64,000 nucleotides of DNA, from positions 115,819 to 179,818 of the forward strand of contig JBJECE010000012.1 in NCBI GenBank assembly GCA_051870755.1. Reading direction: 5' to 3'. This stretch comes from W0P28-013 sp051870755. Lineage in GTDB: Bacteria > Bacteroidota > Bacteroidia > Bacteroidales > Paludibacteraceae. The notes beneath the pieces were generated by a model that made no database searches, was not told the DNA's origin, and saw only the letters and a program-made list of their open reading frames with translations. The translations under genes and the position numbers were made by a program. Below, piece by piece: positions 34,422-43,258 of this stretch (position 1 is the first letter of the stretch; every line of letters starts with the position of its first letter).

Positions 34422-37070
34422 TTATTTGCGTATGAGTTTGTTTCTCAATAATTTACATACTTCGTTGATAACAAGTGCCGCAGCCGATAGACCGCCAATC
34501 CACCACCATTGTGCGGCATCGAGAGGGCTGATTCTGAATAACTGTTGCAAACTCGGAATCAGTAACACACTCAACATCAGTAGGCACACAATAGCGATGG
34601 TCGCCCACAAATATTTATTGATAAACAGCCCGTTGAATACGTTGTGGCGGCCGGCACGAATGCTCAATATCAATGTCATTTGTGTGAATACCAACACGGC
34701 AAAGGTCATGGTGCGCGCTATTTCTACCGAACTTTGCAGCCCTATCGCATAGGCACACAAAGTGAGCCCGCCGACGATGATGTATTGTATTGCTATTTGC
34801 CATATAAAGTGCTTGTCGAACAGGCTTTTTCTGCTTCGAATGGGCGGTTGTTGCATGATGTCGTTTTCGGCCGGTTCAACGCTCAAGGCCAATGCCGGCA
34901 AACTATCGCCTACCAAATTGACCCACAACAGTTGGATGGGCAGCAAAGGTAAAGGCGTGTTGCCGATGACGGCCACAAACAAGACGAGAATTTCACCTAA
35001 ATTGGTGGCGACCATAAATTGTATGGCTTTCAGAATATTTGCGTAAATGCGGCGTCCCTCTTTCACGGCCGATACGATGGTGGCAAAATTGTCGTCGGCC
35101 AAAATGGCATCGGCCGCCTCTTTGGCCACATCAGTGCCGGTTTGCCCCATGGCAATGCCGATGTCGGCCAACTTGTGTGCCGGTGCATCGTTTACACCAT
35201 CGCCGGTCATGGCTACAATGTGTCCGTGCGCCCGAAAGGCTTTGACGATGCGTACTTTGTGTTCGGGTGCCACGCGGGCAAATACGCTCACCGTCGCAAT
35301 GGCGTGTTCGAGTTCGCTGTCGCTCATGCTTTCGATGTCGGCGCCGGTCAGTACGGTACTTCCTGCCTGCATGATACCCAAGTCTGTGGCAATGGCGGTG
35401 GCTGTCAGTTGGTGGTCGCCGGTTATCATCACCGGTTTGATGCCGGCTTCGATACATTTTTCGACGGCCAATGCCGCTTCGGGACGTGGCGGGTCTATCA
35501 TGCCGACCATGCCGAGAAATATCAAATTGTTTTCGATGGCAACGGTGTCGTCGAACGTTGTGAATGCCGGCAGTTCTTGGTAGGCTACGGCCAATACGCG
35601 TAGGGCTCGCGAGGCCATTTGACGATTGGCTGCTTCGGCCCGGGCGCGCTGTTGTCGGGTGAGTGGCATTATGGTACCGCCAATGGCTATATGGGTACAG
35701 CAGGTCAGCACTTCGTCGAAACCGCCTTTCATAGCCACAAGGTAGGTGCCGTTTGCGCATCGGTGTACCGAACTCATGCGTTTTCTGTTTGAATCGAACG
35801 GAATTTCTGTAACGCGCGGATAGTCCTGGTCGAGAGCGGCTTTGTCGAGGGCGTAATGGCGCTGACCCAGATCAATCAAGGCAACTTCGGTAGGGTCGCC
35901 GGTGCAAATGGTTGTGCCGGCGGTATGGGCGATGCCTGCGTCGTTGACCAACATCGCAGTGCGTACCAACCGTTTTGCGGATGACTTATCGCTCTGAATG
36001 TCAAATAGTTGATTGTCGGCATATATCTCGGTTACTTGCATGCGGTTTTGGGTCAAGGTGCCTGTTTTGTCGGAGCAAATCACGGTGGTGCTGCCCAGCG
36101 TTTCGACCGATGGCAAATGCCGGATGATGGCGTTTTGTTTCGCCAAACGCTGTACGCCAATGGCCAATACGATGGTCGAAACGGCCGGAAGTCCTTCCGG
36201 AATGGCAGCCACAGCCAAACTCACGGCAGTCATGAACATGGTAAGCAGATTGTTACCATATAACAACCCGATGACGAAAATAACGGCGCAAATGATCAAA
36301 GAACCGATGCCTAATATGCGTCCGAGTTGGTCAAGGCGCATTTGCATCGGGGTTTTATGCTCGTCCACGGACATTATCATTGAGGCGATTTTGCCGACTT
36401 CGGTGTCGTAGCCGGTGGCGATTACGATGCCTTTGCCACGGCCGTAGGTTACGCCACACGAACTGAACGCGGTGTTTCGCCGGTCGCCAATGGCCGCTTT
36501 GTGGTCGATGGGTGTGGTCGCTTTTTCTACCGCTTCCGATTCGCCTGTGAGTGCCGACTCCTGAATTTTCAGATTGACGGCCTCGGTCAAACGGATGTCG
36601 GCGGGGACATTGTCGCCGGTTTCTATCACTACCACATCGCCTACTACCACATCGCGCGAAGCAATGGTTTGCAACCGACCGTCGCGCACGACTTTACAAT
36701 GCGGTGCGGCAAGGCGTTCGAGCGCATCAAGCGATTTCTCGGCTTTGGACTCTTGCACCACACCGATGATGGCATTGGCAATCACAATTACCAAAATAAT
36801 CAGCGCGTCGGTGATGCCTTCGCCATGCATCCACCCGATGATGCCCGAAATGCAGGCGGCTATCAGCAGCACAATGATTAAAAAACTTTTGAATTGAGCG
36901 AAAAATTTTTGCAGAAGCGAGGTGTGAACCACTTGTTTGAACTCATTGTAACCATTCGCTTTCAAGCGTTTGGCTGCCTCCGCACTGCTCAAACCTTCGT
37001 GTGGATGCGTGTGGCAGTGTTCGACTACTTCGTCCACACTCATTTGATAATAGGCGCGTTCCGTTTTCAT
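34422..37070 (-). CDS. Calcium-type P-type ATPase
   Basis: This 882-residue inner membrane pump couples ATP hydrolysis to cation export, probably Ca2+ (PMCA/SERCA-like, P2 type). The actuator motif is LTGESEAV near residue 175. The phosphorylation site is CSDKTGTLTQNRM, with the Asp near residue 335. The hinge is MTGDGVNDAPAHKLADIGIAMG. Membrane helices flank these domains, with AAIPEGLP before the phosphorylation domain as in calcium pumps. A minus-strand -7 box TATTTTTG (37106-37099) lies just upstream. It is divergent from an AraC-type regulator; a control link is possible but unproven. Confidence 0.93.
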   Translation of the reverse strand: MKTERAYYQMSVDEVVEHCHTHPHEGLSSAEAAKRLKANGYNEFKQVVHTSLLQKFFAQFKSFLIIVLLIAACISGIIGWMHGEGITDALIILVIVIANAIIGVVQESKAEKSLDALERLAAPHCKVVRDGRLQTIASRDVVVGDVVVIETGDNVPADIRLTEAVNLKIQESALTGESEAVEKATTPIDHKAAIGDRRNTAFSSCGVTYGRGKGIVIATGYDTEVGKIASMIMSVDEHKTPMQMRLDQLGRILGIGSLIICAVIFVIGLLYGNNLLTMFMTAVSLAVAAIPEGLPAVSTIVLAIGVQRLAKQNAIIRHLPSVETLGSTTVICSDKTGTLTQNRMQVTEIYADNQLFDIQSDKSSAKRLVRTAMLVNDAGIAHTAGTTICTGDPTEVALIDLGQRHYALDKAALDQDYPRVTEIPFDSNRKRMSSVHRCANGTYLVAMKGGFDEVLTCCTHIAIGGTIMPLTRQQRARAEAANRQMASRALRVLAVAYQELPAFTTFDDTVAIENNLIFLGMVGMIDPPRPEAALAVEKCIEAGIKPVMITGDHQLTATAIATDLGIMQAGSTVLTGADIESMSDSELEHAIATVSVFARVAPEHKVRIVKAFRAHGHIVAMTGDGVNDAPAHKLADIGIAMGQTGTDVAKEAADAILADDNFATIVSAVKEGRRIYANILKAIQFMVATNLGEILVLFVAVIGNTPLPLLPIQLLWVNLVGDSLPALALSVEPAENDIMQQPPIRSRKSLFDKHFIWQIAIQYIIVGGLTLCAYAIGLQSSVEIARTMTFAVLVFTQMTLILSIRAGRHNVFNGLFINKYLWATIAIVCLLMLSVLLIPSLQQLFRISPLDAAQWWWIGGLSAAALVINEVCKLLRNKLIRK

Positions 37071-37139
37071 GTCCTAAAAATTTTTATCAATTTTTTGGCA
37101 AAAATAGGGCGATTTGCACGATGTTTGATACTGAATATC

Positions 37140-37154
37140 TGACAAAAAATGTCA
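37140..37154. promoter_or_regulatory. Small inverted repeat between ATPase and AraC gene
   Basis: TGACA (37140-37144) and TGTCA (37150-37154) form a perfect 5-bp inverted repeat with a five-base A spacer in the 112-bp divergent region. It could be a binding site for a regulator, but the match is short. Confidence 0.35.
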
Positions 37155-37182
37155 AATTTGGCGATATTGAACCTTTAATACT

Positions 37183-38061
37183 ATGGAACCGATTGTAAAA
37201 CTAACAACCGATGCCTTGCAACAAGGCGATGACACGTGTACGAACAGTGATTTTTACCTCGAATCGGAACAACTTGTGGCACGCTACGCCAACGCCGAAC
37301 CTATTACGTTCGAGGGATTTGTGGTGGCGCTTTTCCAAACAGGCCGTGCCGAAATGTCGGTGAATGGCCGCAAATACAAAGTGTGTGGCGGCGATTTGCT
37401 GTTGTTGGCGCCCAATACGGTACTCAAATATTATGGCGCCACGTCCGACTATACGGCTACAAAAATTGTGGTAACGCTCGACGTGATTATGGATTTTCCC
37501 ACACCATTCGATACCGATATTATTGGCATGGCGCGCCGCCGTCCGATTGTGCGCCTGAATCGTGCCGATTACGAAATGTTGCAGGACTGCTTGGCGTTGA
37601 TTGGCAAAAATTACAATAGCACACAGTGTTACCGCAAAGAAATTCTGAAAACGCTCTTTTATGCCATGCTGCTCACCATCGGGAGCATATACAAACGCTC
37701 CGAAGGCGATGCCGACGACACCGATACCAAATTCAGCGCCGAAAAGTTGTCCGACACCTTTTTCAAATATGTGGCGCAATACTACAAAGAGCATCGCACC
37801 GTCAAATTCTATGCCGACAAAATGCACCTGACACCAAAATATTTGTCGAAAGCCATTGTGAGCATCACCGGCAAAACAGTCATGGCTTGGCTGGACGAGG
37901 CTGTCATATTGGAAATCAAAATACAATTGAAAACCAGCGATTTGAGTGTGTGGCAGATAGCCGAAAATCTGCACTTCTCGAGTTCGTCGGCTATGGTGCA
38001 GTTTTTCAAAAAAAATACTGGCGTCACGCCACTGAAATACCGCGAAACGGAGGAGTGGTGA
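37183..38061 (+). CDS. AraC-family transcriptional regulator
   Basis: This 292-residue protein has an N-terminal cupin-like sensor domain (about 20-170; GGDLLLLAPNTVLKYYG) and a C-terminal double helix-turn-helix of the AraC type. The latter reads FYADKMHLTPKYLSKAIVS, then WQIAENLHFSSSSAMVQFFK, ending KKNTGVTPLKYRE. The effector and target genes are unknown. Cupin-type AraC regulators in Bacteroidetes often act on nearby transport genes, and the divergent ATPase is the closest candidate. Confidence 0.9.
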   Translation: MEPIVKLTTDALQQGDDTCTNSDFYLESEQLVARYANAEPITFEGFVVALFQTGRAEMSVNGRKYKVCGGDLLLLAPNTVLKYYGATSDYTATKIVVTLDVIMDFPTPFDTDIIGMARRRPIVRLNRADYEMLQDCLALIGKNYNSTQCYRKEILKTLFYAMLLTIGSIYKRSEGDADDTDTKFSAEKLSDTFFKYVAQYYKEHRTVKFYADKMHLTPKYLSKAIVSITGKTVMAWLDEAVILEIKIQLKTSDLSVWQIAENLHFSSSSAMVQFFKKNTGVTPLKYRETEEW

Positions 38062-38091
38062 TAAATATGAAATATTAAAAAGTCATTTTTA

Positions 38092-38124
38092 TTTGGATCA
38101 TACGAAAAAATAATTGTAATTTTG
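38092..38124 (+). promoter_or_regulatory. Promoter of the cysteine leader and cysK
   Basis: TTTG (38092-38095), a 21-base spacer and TAATTTTG (38117-38124) form a good promoter with a start near 38131, about 20 bases before the leader peptide. Confidence 0.75.
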
Positions 38125-38151
38125 CAACGTAAAAATAAATCGAACATCATT

Positions 38152-38223
38152 ATGAATATTCGGCAAAATATCGCATGTTGTTGCGCGCATCGTCTTGATT
38201 GGCGCGCTGTTGTCGGTGTGTGA
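38152..38223 (+). CDS. Cysteine-rich leader peptide, cysK attenuator
   Basis: A 23-codon open frame MNIRQNIACCCAHRLDWRAV (plus VGV) begins just after the promoter and contains three consecutive Cys codons at positions 9-11. It precedes an intrinsic terminator and then cysK. This is the layout of ribosome-mediated attenuation. When charged tRNA-Cys is scarce the ribosome should stall at the Cys run and change folding downstream so that cysK is read. I see the peptide, the Cys run and the terminator directly. An anti-terminator pairing partner is not obvious by eye, so the mechanism is inferred. Confidence 0.7.
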   Translation: MNIRQNIACCCAHRLDWRAVVGV

Positions 38224-38255
38224 TGTTTTGTTTGTTTTTAGTGAGAATTCATTCC

Positions 38256-38300
38256 AAGCCTGCCAATCACTTTCGATTCGGCAGGCATTTCTTTTTTTTG
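38256..38300 (+). terminator. Attenuator terminator ahead of cysK
   Basis: GCCTGCC (38258-38264) plus AATC pairs with GATT and GGCAGGC (38280-38286), with one bulged base, followed by ATTTCTTTTTTTT. It ends transcription about 45 bases before the cysK start and 35 bases after the leader peptide stop. Confidence 0.85.
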
Positions 38301-38343
38301 GGGGAAGTCGAAAGATATTGTTAATATTCTAAACATAAATTGT

Positions 38344-39249
38344 ATGATTAACGAAAAATTGACCGATTTAATCGGAGGAACGCCGCTGTTGCGTGTGCAT
38401 GGCATCGAAGGTCTGTTGGCCGATGTAGTGGTAAAATTGGAGTATTTCAACCCGGGCGGGAGCGTCAAAGACCGCATTGCCTTGGCCATGATTTTGGACG
38501 CCGAACAGCGTGGCGTGCTTAAGCGTGGTGCCACCATCATCGAACCGACAAGCGGCAACACCGGCGTCGGATTGGCGTGGGTGGGCGCATCGCGCGGATA
38601 CAACGTCATTCTGACCATGCCCGACACGATGAGCGTGGAACGGCGCAATCTGCTGAAAGCCTATGGCGCGCAACTCGAACTCACTCCGGGTGCCGAAGGC
38701 ATGAAAGGCGCTATTCGTCGTGCCGAAGAGTTGCGCGATACGATTGAGGGTGCTGTCATCTTGGGACAATTTACCAATCCGGCCAATCCTGCTATGCACG
38801 AACGCACTACGGGCGAGGAAATTTGGCGCGATACCGACGGACGTGTCGATATGTTTGTGGCCGGTGTCGGCACGGGTGGCACGGTGAGCGGTGTCGGCAA
38901 GGCGTTGAAACAACACAATCCGGCGGTGCGTGTGGTGGCGGTCGAGCCGGCTTCGTCGGCAGTGCTGTCGACAGGTGTACCGGGCAAACACAAAATTCAG
39001 GGTATTGGTGCGGGTTTTGTGCCCGACACATACAATCCGCAAGTGGTAGACGAGGTGCTGACCATTGCCGACGACGAAGCGTTCGAGGCGGCGCGTTTGT
39101 TGGCTCATACGCAGGGTTTGCTGGTCGGCATATCGTCGGGCGCGGCCTTCGCTGCTGCGACGAAGTTAGCCCGAAAACCCGAAAACAAAGGCAAAATGAT
39201 TGTTGCCTTGCTGCCCGATACCGGCGAACGCTATTTGTCGGTATTCTAA
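38344..39249 (+). CDS. cysK: Cysteine synthase A (O-acetylserine sulfhydrylase)
   Basis: This 301-residue PLP enzyme makes cysteine from O-acetylserine and sulfide. The PLP lysine is in FNPGGSVKDRIAL near residue 42. The substrate loop is EPTSGNTGVGLAW, the phosphate-binding loop is GVGTGGTVSGVG, and GISSGAA is near the C-terminus. Length is standard for CysK. It lies behind a leader peptide with three Cys codons and a terminator, so expression probably responds to cysteine supply. A strong terminator follows. Confidence 0.96.
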   Translation: MINEKLTDLIGGTPLLRVHGIEGLLADVVVKLEYFNPGGSVKDRIALAMILDAEQRGVLKRGATIIEPTSGNTGVGLAWVGASRGYNVILTMPDTMSVERRNLLKAYGAQLELTPGAEGMKGAIRRAEELRDTIEGAVILGQFTNPANPAMHERTTGEEIWRDTDGRVDMFVAGVGTGGTVSGVGKALKQHNPAVRVVAVEPASSAVLSTGVPGKHKIQGIGAGFVPDTYNPQVVDEVLTIADDEAFEAARLLAHTQGLLVGISSGAAFAAATKLARKPENKGKMIVALLPDTGERYLSVF

Positions 39250-39276
39250 TCGGTGGTGGCACACTGTAAAACAAAG

Positions 39277-39304
39277 GCGGCACTCCATCGAGTGCCGCTT
39301 TTTG
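39277..39304 (+). terminator. Terminator after cysK
   Basis: GCGGCACTC (39277-39285), loop CATC and GAGTGCCGC (39290-39298) form a perfect 9-bp stem followed by T5. Confidence 0.95.
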
Positions 39305-39332
39305 TTGCATTTTTGGGTACAAGAGGTACCGA

Positions 39333-40973
39333 TTATTCGTGCTCCAACGCCAATGTTTTGGTGGTTTGGTCGCATACTTCGCTCGGCCCGAAATATTGTA
39401 TCGGTCCGGGATAAACGAAGTCGGTTTCGATAGCCCACGCATCGCGATGTGCGGCAAAATATTTGAATGGACCGCCATCGAGCACAACGAGTGCTTTTTG
39501 TATCACAGGTTTCATTTTACCGTTGCGTTTTTCCATGTTCATCATGGCTGTAATCGGTATACCGCCGGCCAACCATTGGTCTGCCGGTTGGGTGGTGTTG
39601 CGCACCGACGACATATAGCCCGTTTTGCCGCTGGCAATGAGCATGGCGGCGTTGAAACCGAGCGAGTAGCAGTAGTCGGCATCGAAGTTCGATGGAGCGG
39701 CGCAGCGGCCTTCGTAACCGAAGAAGTGGTGTTGCGTGGCAAATTTGCCCACATATTTTCCCTCTTTTTTCCACGCATCCAATTTTTTGCCGACCATCTC
39801 GGCAAGCAGTTGCTCGGTCTCGATGAGCGACACTTGTACGTTGCCGTGCGGGTCGCGTTCCAACGCCAATTGGCGCGAAACGGTAGCCGGCAGGCTCTCG
39901 AATAGTGCGGCGTTCTCGGCTGTCAGATGTTGTACGACATAAGCGATTTTGTCGTCGGCTGCGATGGTGTCAAATTCGGCTTGGTTTTGTGCCAACATAT
40001 CGTTCAATTCGGCAATCAGGCGTTTGATGGCCGGAATGAATTCGATGAGGCCTTCTGGCACGAGCACGGTGCCGAAATTCAATCCTTTGGCTGCGCGGGC
40101 GGCTACGGCTTCGGCAATGTAGGTTACCACTTCGTCCAGCGTCTGATTTTTGGCTTCCACTTCTTCGCCGATGAGGGTGATGTTCGGGTGCGTTTGCAGC
40201 GCGCATTCCAACGTAACGTGCGACGCCGAACGTCCCATCAGTTTGATGAAGTGCCAATATTTTTTGGCCGAGTTGGCATCGCGTTCGATGTTGCCTATCA
40301 TTTCGGAATAGACTTTGCAAGCAGTGTCGAAACCAAACGAGGTTTCAATCATGGCGTTTTTCAGGTCGCCATCGATGGTTTTGGGACAGCCGATGACCTG
40401 AATGCCGCAGTTTTTTTGCAGATAATATTCGGCCAAAACACAAGCGTTGGTATTCGAGTCGTCGCCGCCGATGATGACAATAGCATTGATTCCCAACTCT
40501 TTACAAATTTCGATACCGCTATCGAATTGCGCTTTTTCTTCCAACTTTGTGCGTCCGGAACCGATGATGTCGAAACCGCCGGTGTTGCGATATTCGTCGA
40601 TAATGTCGGCGGTCAGTTCGATGTATTTGTGGTCAACCAAGCCGCTGGGGCCGCCCAGAAAACCATAAAGTTTGTTGTTCGGATTCAGTTTTTTCAGGCC
40701 ATCGAACAAGCCGGCAATGACGTTGTGGCCGCCGGGGGCTTGTCCGCCCGACAGAATGACGCCTACGTTGGCCGTGGCAGTCAAAGGTGCGTCGGCCGGC
40801 TCGAATGTTACGAACGGCATGCCGTATGTGTTCGGGAACAACTCTTTGATGGCTGCTTGGTCGGCAACCGATTCGGTGGCACTGCCTTCTTTCAGTGTCA
40901 AACCTCCGATAAGCGCCGCCGGCAATTTAGGCCGGTAGGCGGCTCGTGCAATTTGTAATGCGCTTTTTTCCAT
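39333..40973 (-). CDS. pfp: PPi-dependent 6-phosphofructokinase
   Basis: This 546-residue enzyme interconverts fructose 6-phosphate and fructose 1,6-bisphosphate with pyrophosphate. The first glycine loop is LSGGQAPGGHNV. GGDDSNTNA carries the Asp that takes the place of Gly in ATP enzymes. PKTIDGDLKN gives the catalytic Asp and the PPi-selective Lys, and MGRSASHVTLEC follows. The length of about 550 fits the long PPi-PFK group common in Bacteroidetes. A minus-strand -7 box TACCTTTG at 41031-41024 gives a leader of about 45 bases. Confidence 0.95.
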   Translation of the reverse strand: MEKSALQIARAAYRPKLPAALIGGLTLKEGSATESVADQAAIKELFPNTYGMPFVTFEPADAPLTATANVGVILSGGQAPGGHNVIAGLFDGLKKLNPNNKLYGFLGGPSGLVDHKYIELTADIIDEYRNTGGFDIIGSGRTKLEEKAQFDSGIEICKELGINAIVIIGGDDSNTNACVLAEYYLQKNCGIQVIGCPKTIDGDLKNAMIETSFGFDTACKVYSEMIGNIERDANSAKKYWHFIKLMGRSASHVTLECALQTHPNITLIGEEVEAKNQTLDEVVTYIAEAVAARAAKGLNFGTVLVPEGLIEFIPAIKRLIAELNDMLAQNQAEFDTIAADDKIAYVVQHLTAENAALFESLPATVSRQLALERDPHGNVQVSLIETEQLLAEMVGKKLDAWKKEGKYVGKFATQHHFFGYEGRCAAPSNFDADYCYSLGFNAAMLIASGKTGYMSSVRNTTQPADQWLAGGIPITAMMNMEKRNGKMKPVIQKALVVLDGGPFKYFAAHRDAWAIETDFVYPGPIQYFGPSEVCDQTTKTLALEHE

Positions 40974-41042
40974 GTGCTTATTGTTTTTTTTGAAAATGAA
41001 TTTTGTCGGTTTAATAGTGTGTGCAAAGGTACAAAAAAATCC

Positions 41043-41516
41043 TCATATTGCTACAACAAATTGTTGTTCCATTTGTAGCAATGTGCGTTTGTTGTCCAAA
41101 CCGGCGGCAAATCCGGTCAGTTGATTGTTTTTGCCGACGACGCGGTGGCAGGGAATGATGAGCAGAATGGGATTGTGCCGACAGGCGTTGCCTACGGCGC
41201 GAGTGGCCTGCGCTTGACCGATGCTTTGTGCTATGTCGCTGTAGGATCGTGTCTGACCATACGGTATGGCGCGCAAGACGTCCCAAACGCGTTGCTGAAA
41301 GGCTGTGCCGCGCGGTTCGATTGGTATGTCCCACGCATGAAGTTGTCCCCGAAAATAGGCGTTTATCTGCTGACAGACAATTTGTTGCAATGGCGTTTTT
41401 GGCGCGACGTCTATGCCCACGTGCGGGTGTGCCTGGATGTGTGTGATGGCGCGGCCGTTGTCCGTTATCCGTAGCCAACCTATGGGTGTCTGAAGGTGAA
41501 AGGTCGAATCTGCCAT
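41043..41516 (-). CDS. ogt: Methylated-DNA-protein cysteine methyltransferase
   Basis: This 157-residue suicide enzyme repairs O6-methylguanine by moving the methyl group to its active-site Cys in IPCHRVVGKN. GTAFQQRVWDVLRAIPYGQT provides the DNA-binding helix-turn-helix with the conserved Arg region of AVGNACRHNP. The start at 41516 opens with MADSTFHLQTPIGWL and gives the normal family length. The longer frame to 41675 runs through a structured leader and is rejected. There is no Ada-type regulatory domain. Confidence 0.92.
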   Translation of the reverse strand: MADSTFHLQTPIGWLRITDNGRAITHIQAHPHVGIDVAPKTPLQQIVCQQINAYFRGQLHAWDIPIEPRGTAFQQRVWDVLRAIPYGQTRSYSDIAQSIGQAQATRAVGNACRHNPILLIIPCHRVVGKNNQLTGFAAGLDNKRTLLQMEQQFVVAI

Positions 41517-41534
41517 GGTCGGAATGTGTGGGTA

Positions 41535-41606
41535 TATAAAAACAGAAAGGGTTGTCATCACGACAACCACAATCCTCTTAACCTTAAATCTAATACCATG
41601 AAAAAC
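41535..41606 (-). promoter_or_regulatory. Structured 5' leader with hairpin before ogt
   Basis: A minus-strand promoter (TACCTTTG, 41620-41613; TTTG 18 bases upstream) lies about 100 bases before ogt. The leader contains ATGGTATTAGATTTAAGG and then a perfect 7-bp hairpin GGTTGTC/GACAACC (41568-41562 and 41556-41550), followed by CTTTCTGTTTTT. It looks like a conserved Bacteroidales leader with an intrinsic terminator. I recall similar leaders in front of other genes of this order but cannot name the family. Confidence 0.55.
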
Positions 41607-41847
41607 ACGATGCAAAGGTACGACATATTTTGAAACTACAAACACAAATGCGCTATATTTTTCGGATTTTAACACATTATTTTCTGTTGTTTGTTGTAAT
41701 TTATTTATAATCAGTTATTTATATAATGTTAAATATTGTAAAATATATGTTTTTGAATATATAATTAACAAAGGTTTCTGGTAAGTACGGTACTTAAAAA
41801 TATGTTTTACAGCACAAAATATGATTTTTGAAAGCGTATTGTGTCGC

Positions 41848-42372
41848 TCAAGGGGCTTGCAAAAGAAATTTTTCTACACCTTGGCGAATCGAATCGAGCC
41901 CGATTTGTGCGAGATTTATCTGGTGAAAATCGTGAAAATGGGCGGTTGCTACATCGTCGGCGCAGTGTATGTGCGTGCAATCGGCCACTTCGACTTTGAA
42001 AAATAGATCGAGCGTGTGAACCGTAAAATCGGAATAGACGTAGGTGTTGGGTAGCGAAAAGAGGTAGTCGGCGCGGACAACGGACAATCCCAATTCTTCG
42101 TCGATTTCGCGTGCAAGGGCTTGCTCTGCGGTTTCGGCGTGGTCGATGAATCCGCCGGGCAGGTCGAGTAGGCCTTGTGCCGGTTGTTTAGCCCGTGTGC
42201 ATAGCAATAATTTGTCGTCGTGCACGATGAATCCGGCTACGGCAGCGGCGGCGTTGTCGTAGTACACGAATCCGCATGTTTGGCACCGCTTCGATTTGAA
42301 GTCGTTGATAACGAAGTGGTTGGAGCCGCATTTTGGACAGAAAGCGAACAAAGCGAGCGGAGGTTGTGTCAT
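41848..42372 (-). CDS. NUDIX hydrolase with zinc ribbon
   Basis: This 174-residue protein has an N-terminal zinc ribbon (CPKCGSNHF and CQTCGFVYY, residues 12-37) as in NADH pyrophosphatase. A Nudix domain follows, with the box GGFIDHAETAEQALAREIDE and then ELG at about 74-96. It hydrolyses a nucleoside-diphosphate-linked compound; the substrate is not identifiable. The C-terminal region is unremarkable. The phosphoesterase gene at 42386 lies 13 bp upstream on the same strand, so the genes from 43981 down to 41848 form a likely operon. Confidence 0.9.
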   Translation of the reverse strand: MTQPPLALFAFCPKCGSNHFVINDFKSKRCQTCGFVYYDNAAAAVAGFIVHDDKLLLCTRAKQPAQGLLDLPGGFIDHAETAEQALAREIDEELGLSVVRADYLFSLPNTYVYSDFTVHTLDLFFKVEVADCTHIHCADDVATAHFHDFHQINLAQIGLDSIRQGVEKFLLQAP

Positions 42373-42385
42373 AGCAAAGGTACTT

Positions 42386-43255
42386 TTATGGGCGAGGCGA
42401 TACGAATCGGCAATCGATGTCGGCGTCGCTCATCGTGGCGGTCATATAATAGGGTGCTTCGGCCTTGTCTTGCATCGTTTCGATGGTGATATAGCGCACA
42501 TCGCGATACAAAATGTCGTGCCGATGGTGATTGTGCCCTTGCAGATAGAGAGTTACATGGTGTCGCTGCAACAGTGCTGTGAGGGCGAACGTTTCTTCCA
42601 ACGCCATGTTACTGGTGGGAAAGCCCGTGTTGTCGTCTTTGAACAGGTTGGTGTGCGTGTAAATGATTGTGTGTCGGTGCTTTCCGTCGTTTTCGGTCAA
42701 AGTTAGTTGCAGCCATTGTTGTTGGTCGTAGCCCAAAGTGCCGCTGCCGGTGTCGATGCACACAAACAAATCGGTGTAGTGCGGCGTTTGTACAATAAAT
42801 GTGTAAGTGGCTGTGCCAAAGTAGTTTCGGTAGTCGTCCCATTGGTCGAAGTAGAGGTCGTGATTGCCGACGGCGGCAAAAATGGTATCGTTGCGTGCTT
42901 GTGTGGCGGCATTGTATTGCAGCGCATCGGCGAAAGTCGCAAAATGGCCTTTCCCATGTATCAAATCGCCGAGCAGCAGGGCGAAATAGGCGTTATTGTC
43001 GTTACGCAGGGCGGTTATCATGGCGGTTAGGTTGTCGGTGGTGGTTTCGGTGTGCAGGTCGGTGCCTACATAAAAAGTGTAGTCGTCGATTGGCACCGAC
43101 AGCCGGACGGCAGTGTGTGTGTCGTTCCATGCTTGCGATTGTGCGAATCGTTGTTCGACGGTGTCGCTTGGTGGTGCAACGAGGCCGCTCAAATCGATGT
43201 CGCAACTGCTGCAACATACCGCCAAAGCGATGATATAGACGATTTTATGTTTCAT
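42386..43255 (-). CDS. Calcineurin-like phosphoesterase lipoprotein
   Basis: This 289-residue protein has a lipobox (LAVCCSSCD; Cys18) and one metallophosphoesterase domain. Motifs in order are GTDLHTE (a variant of the usual DxH site), LLGDLIHGKG, VGNHDLYFD, the His of IIYTHTNLF and LQGHNHHRHD. It should act in the periplasm or at the surface on an unknown phosphoester. The outer membrane protein gene ends 4 bp upstream and the Nudix gene follows by 13 bp. Confidence 0.87.
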   Translation of the reverse strand: MKHKIVYIIALAVCCSSCDIDLSGLVAPPSDTVEQRFAQSQAWNDTHTAVRLSVPIDDYTFYVGTDLHTETTTDNLTAMITALRNDNNAYFALLLGDLIHGKGHFATFADALQYNAATQARNDTIFAAVGNHDLYFDQWDDYRNYFGTATYTFIVQTPHYTDLFVCIDTGSGTLGYDQQQWLQLTLTENDGKHRHTIIYTHTNLFKDDNTGFPTSNMALEETFALTALLQRHHVTLYLQGHNHHRHDILYRDVRYITIETMQDKAEAPYYMTATMSDADIDCRFVSPRP

Positions 43256-43258
43256 GGT

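Noticed and set aside
38022..38090. Second leader peptide before the cys leader
   Set aside because: Only the end of the AraC gene and a short AT-rich gap are present; no start codon with a ribosome site was found.
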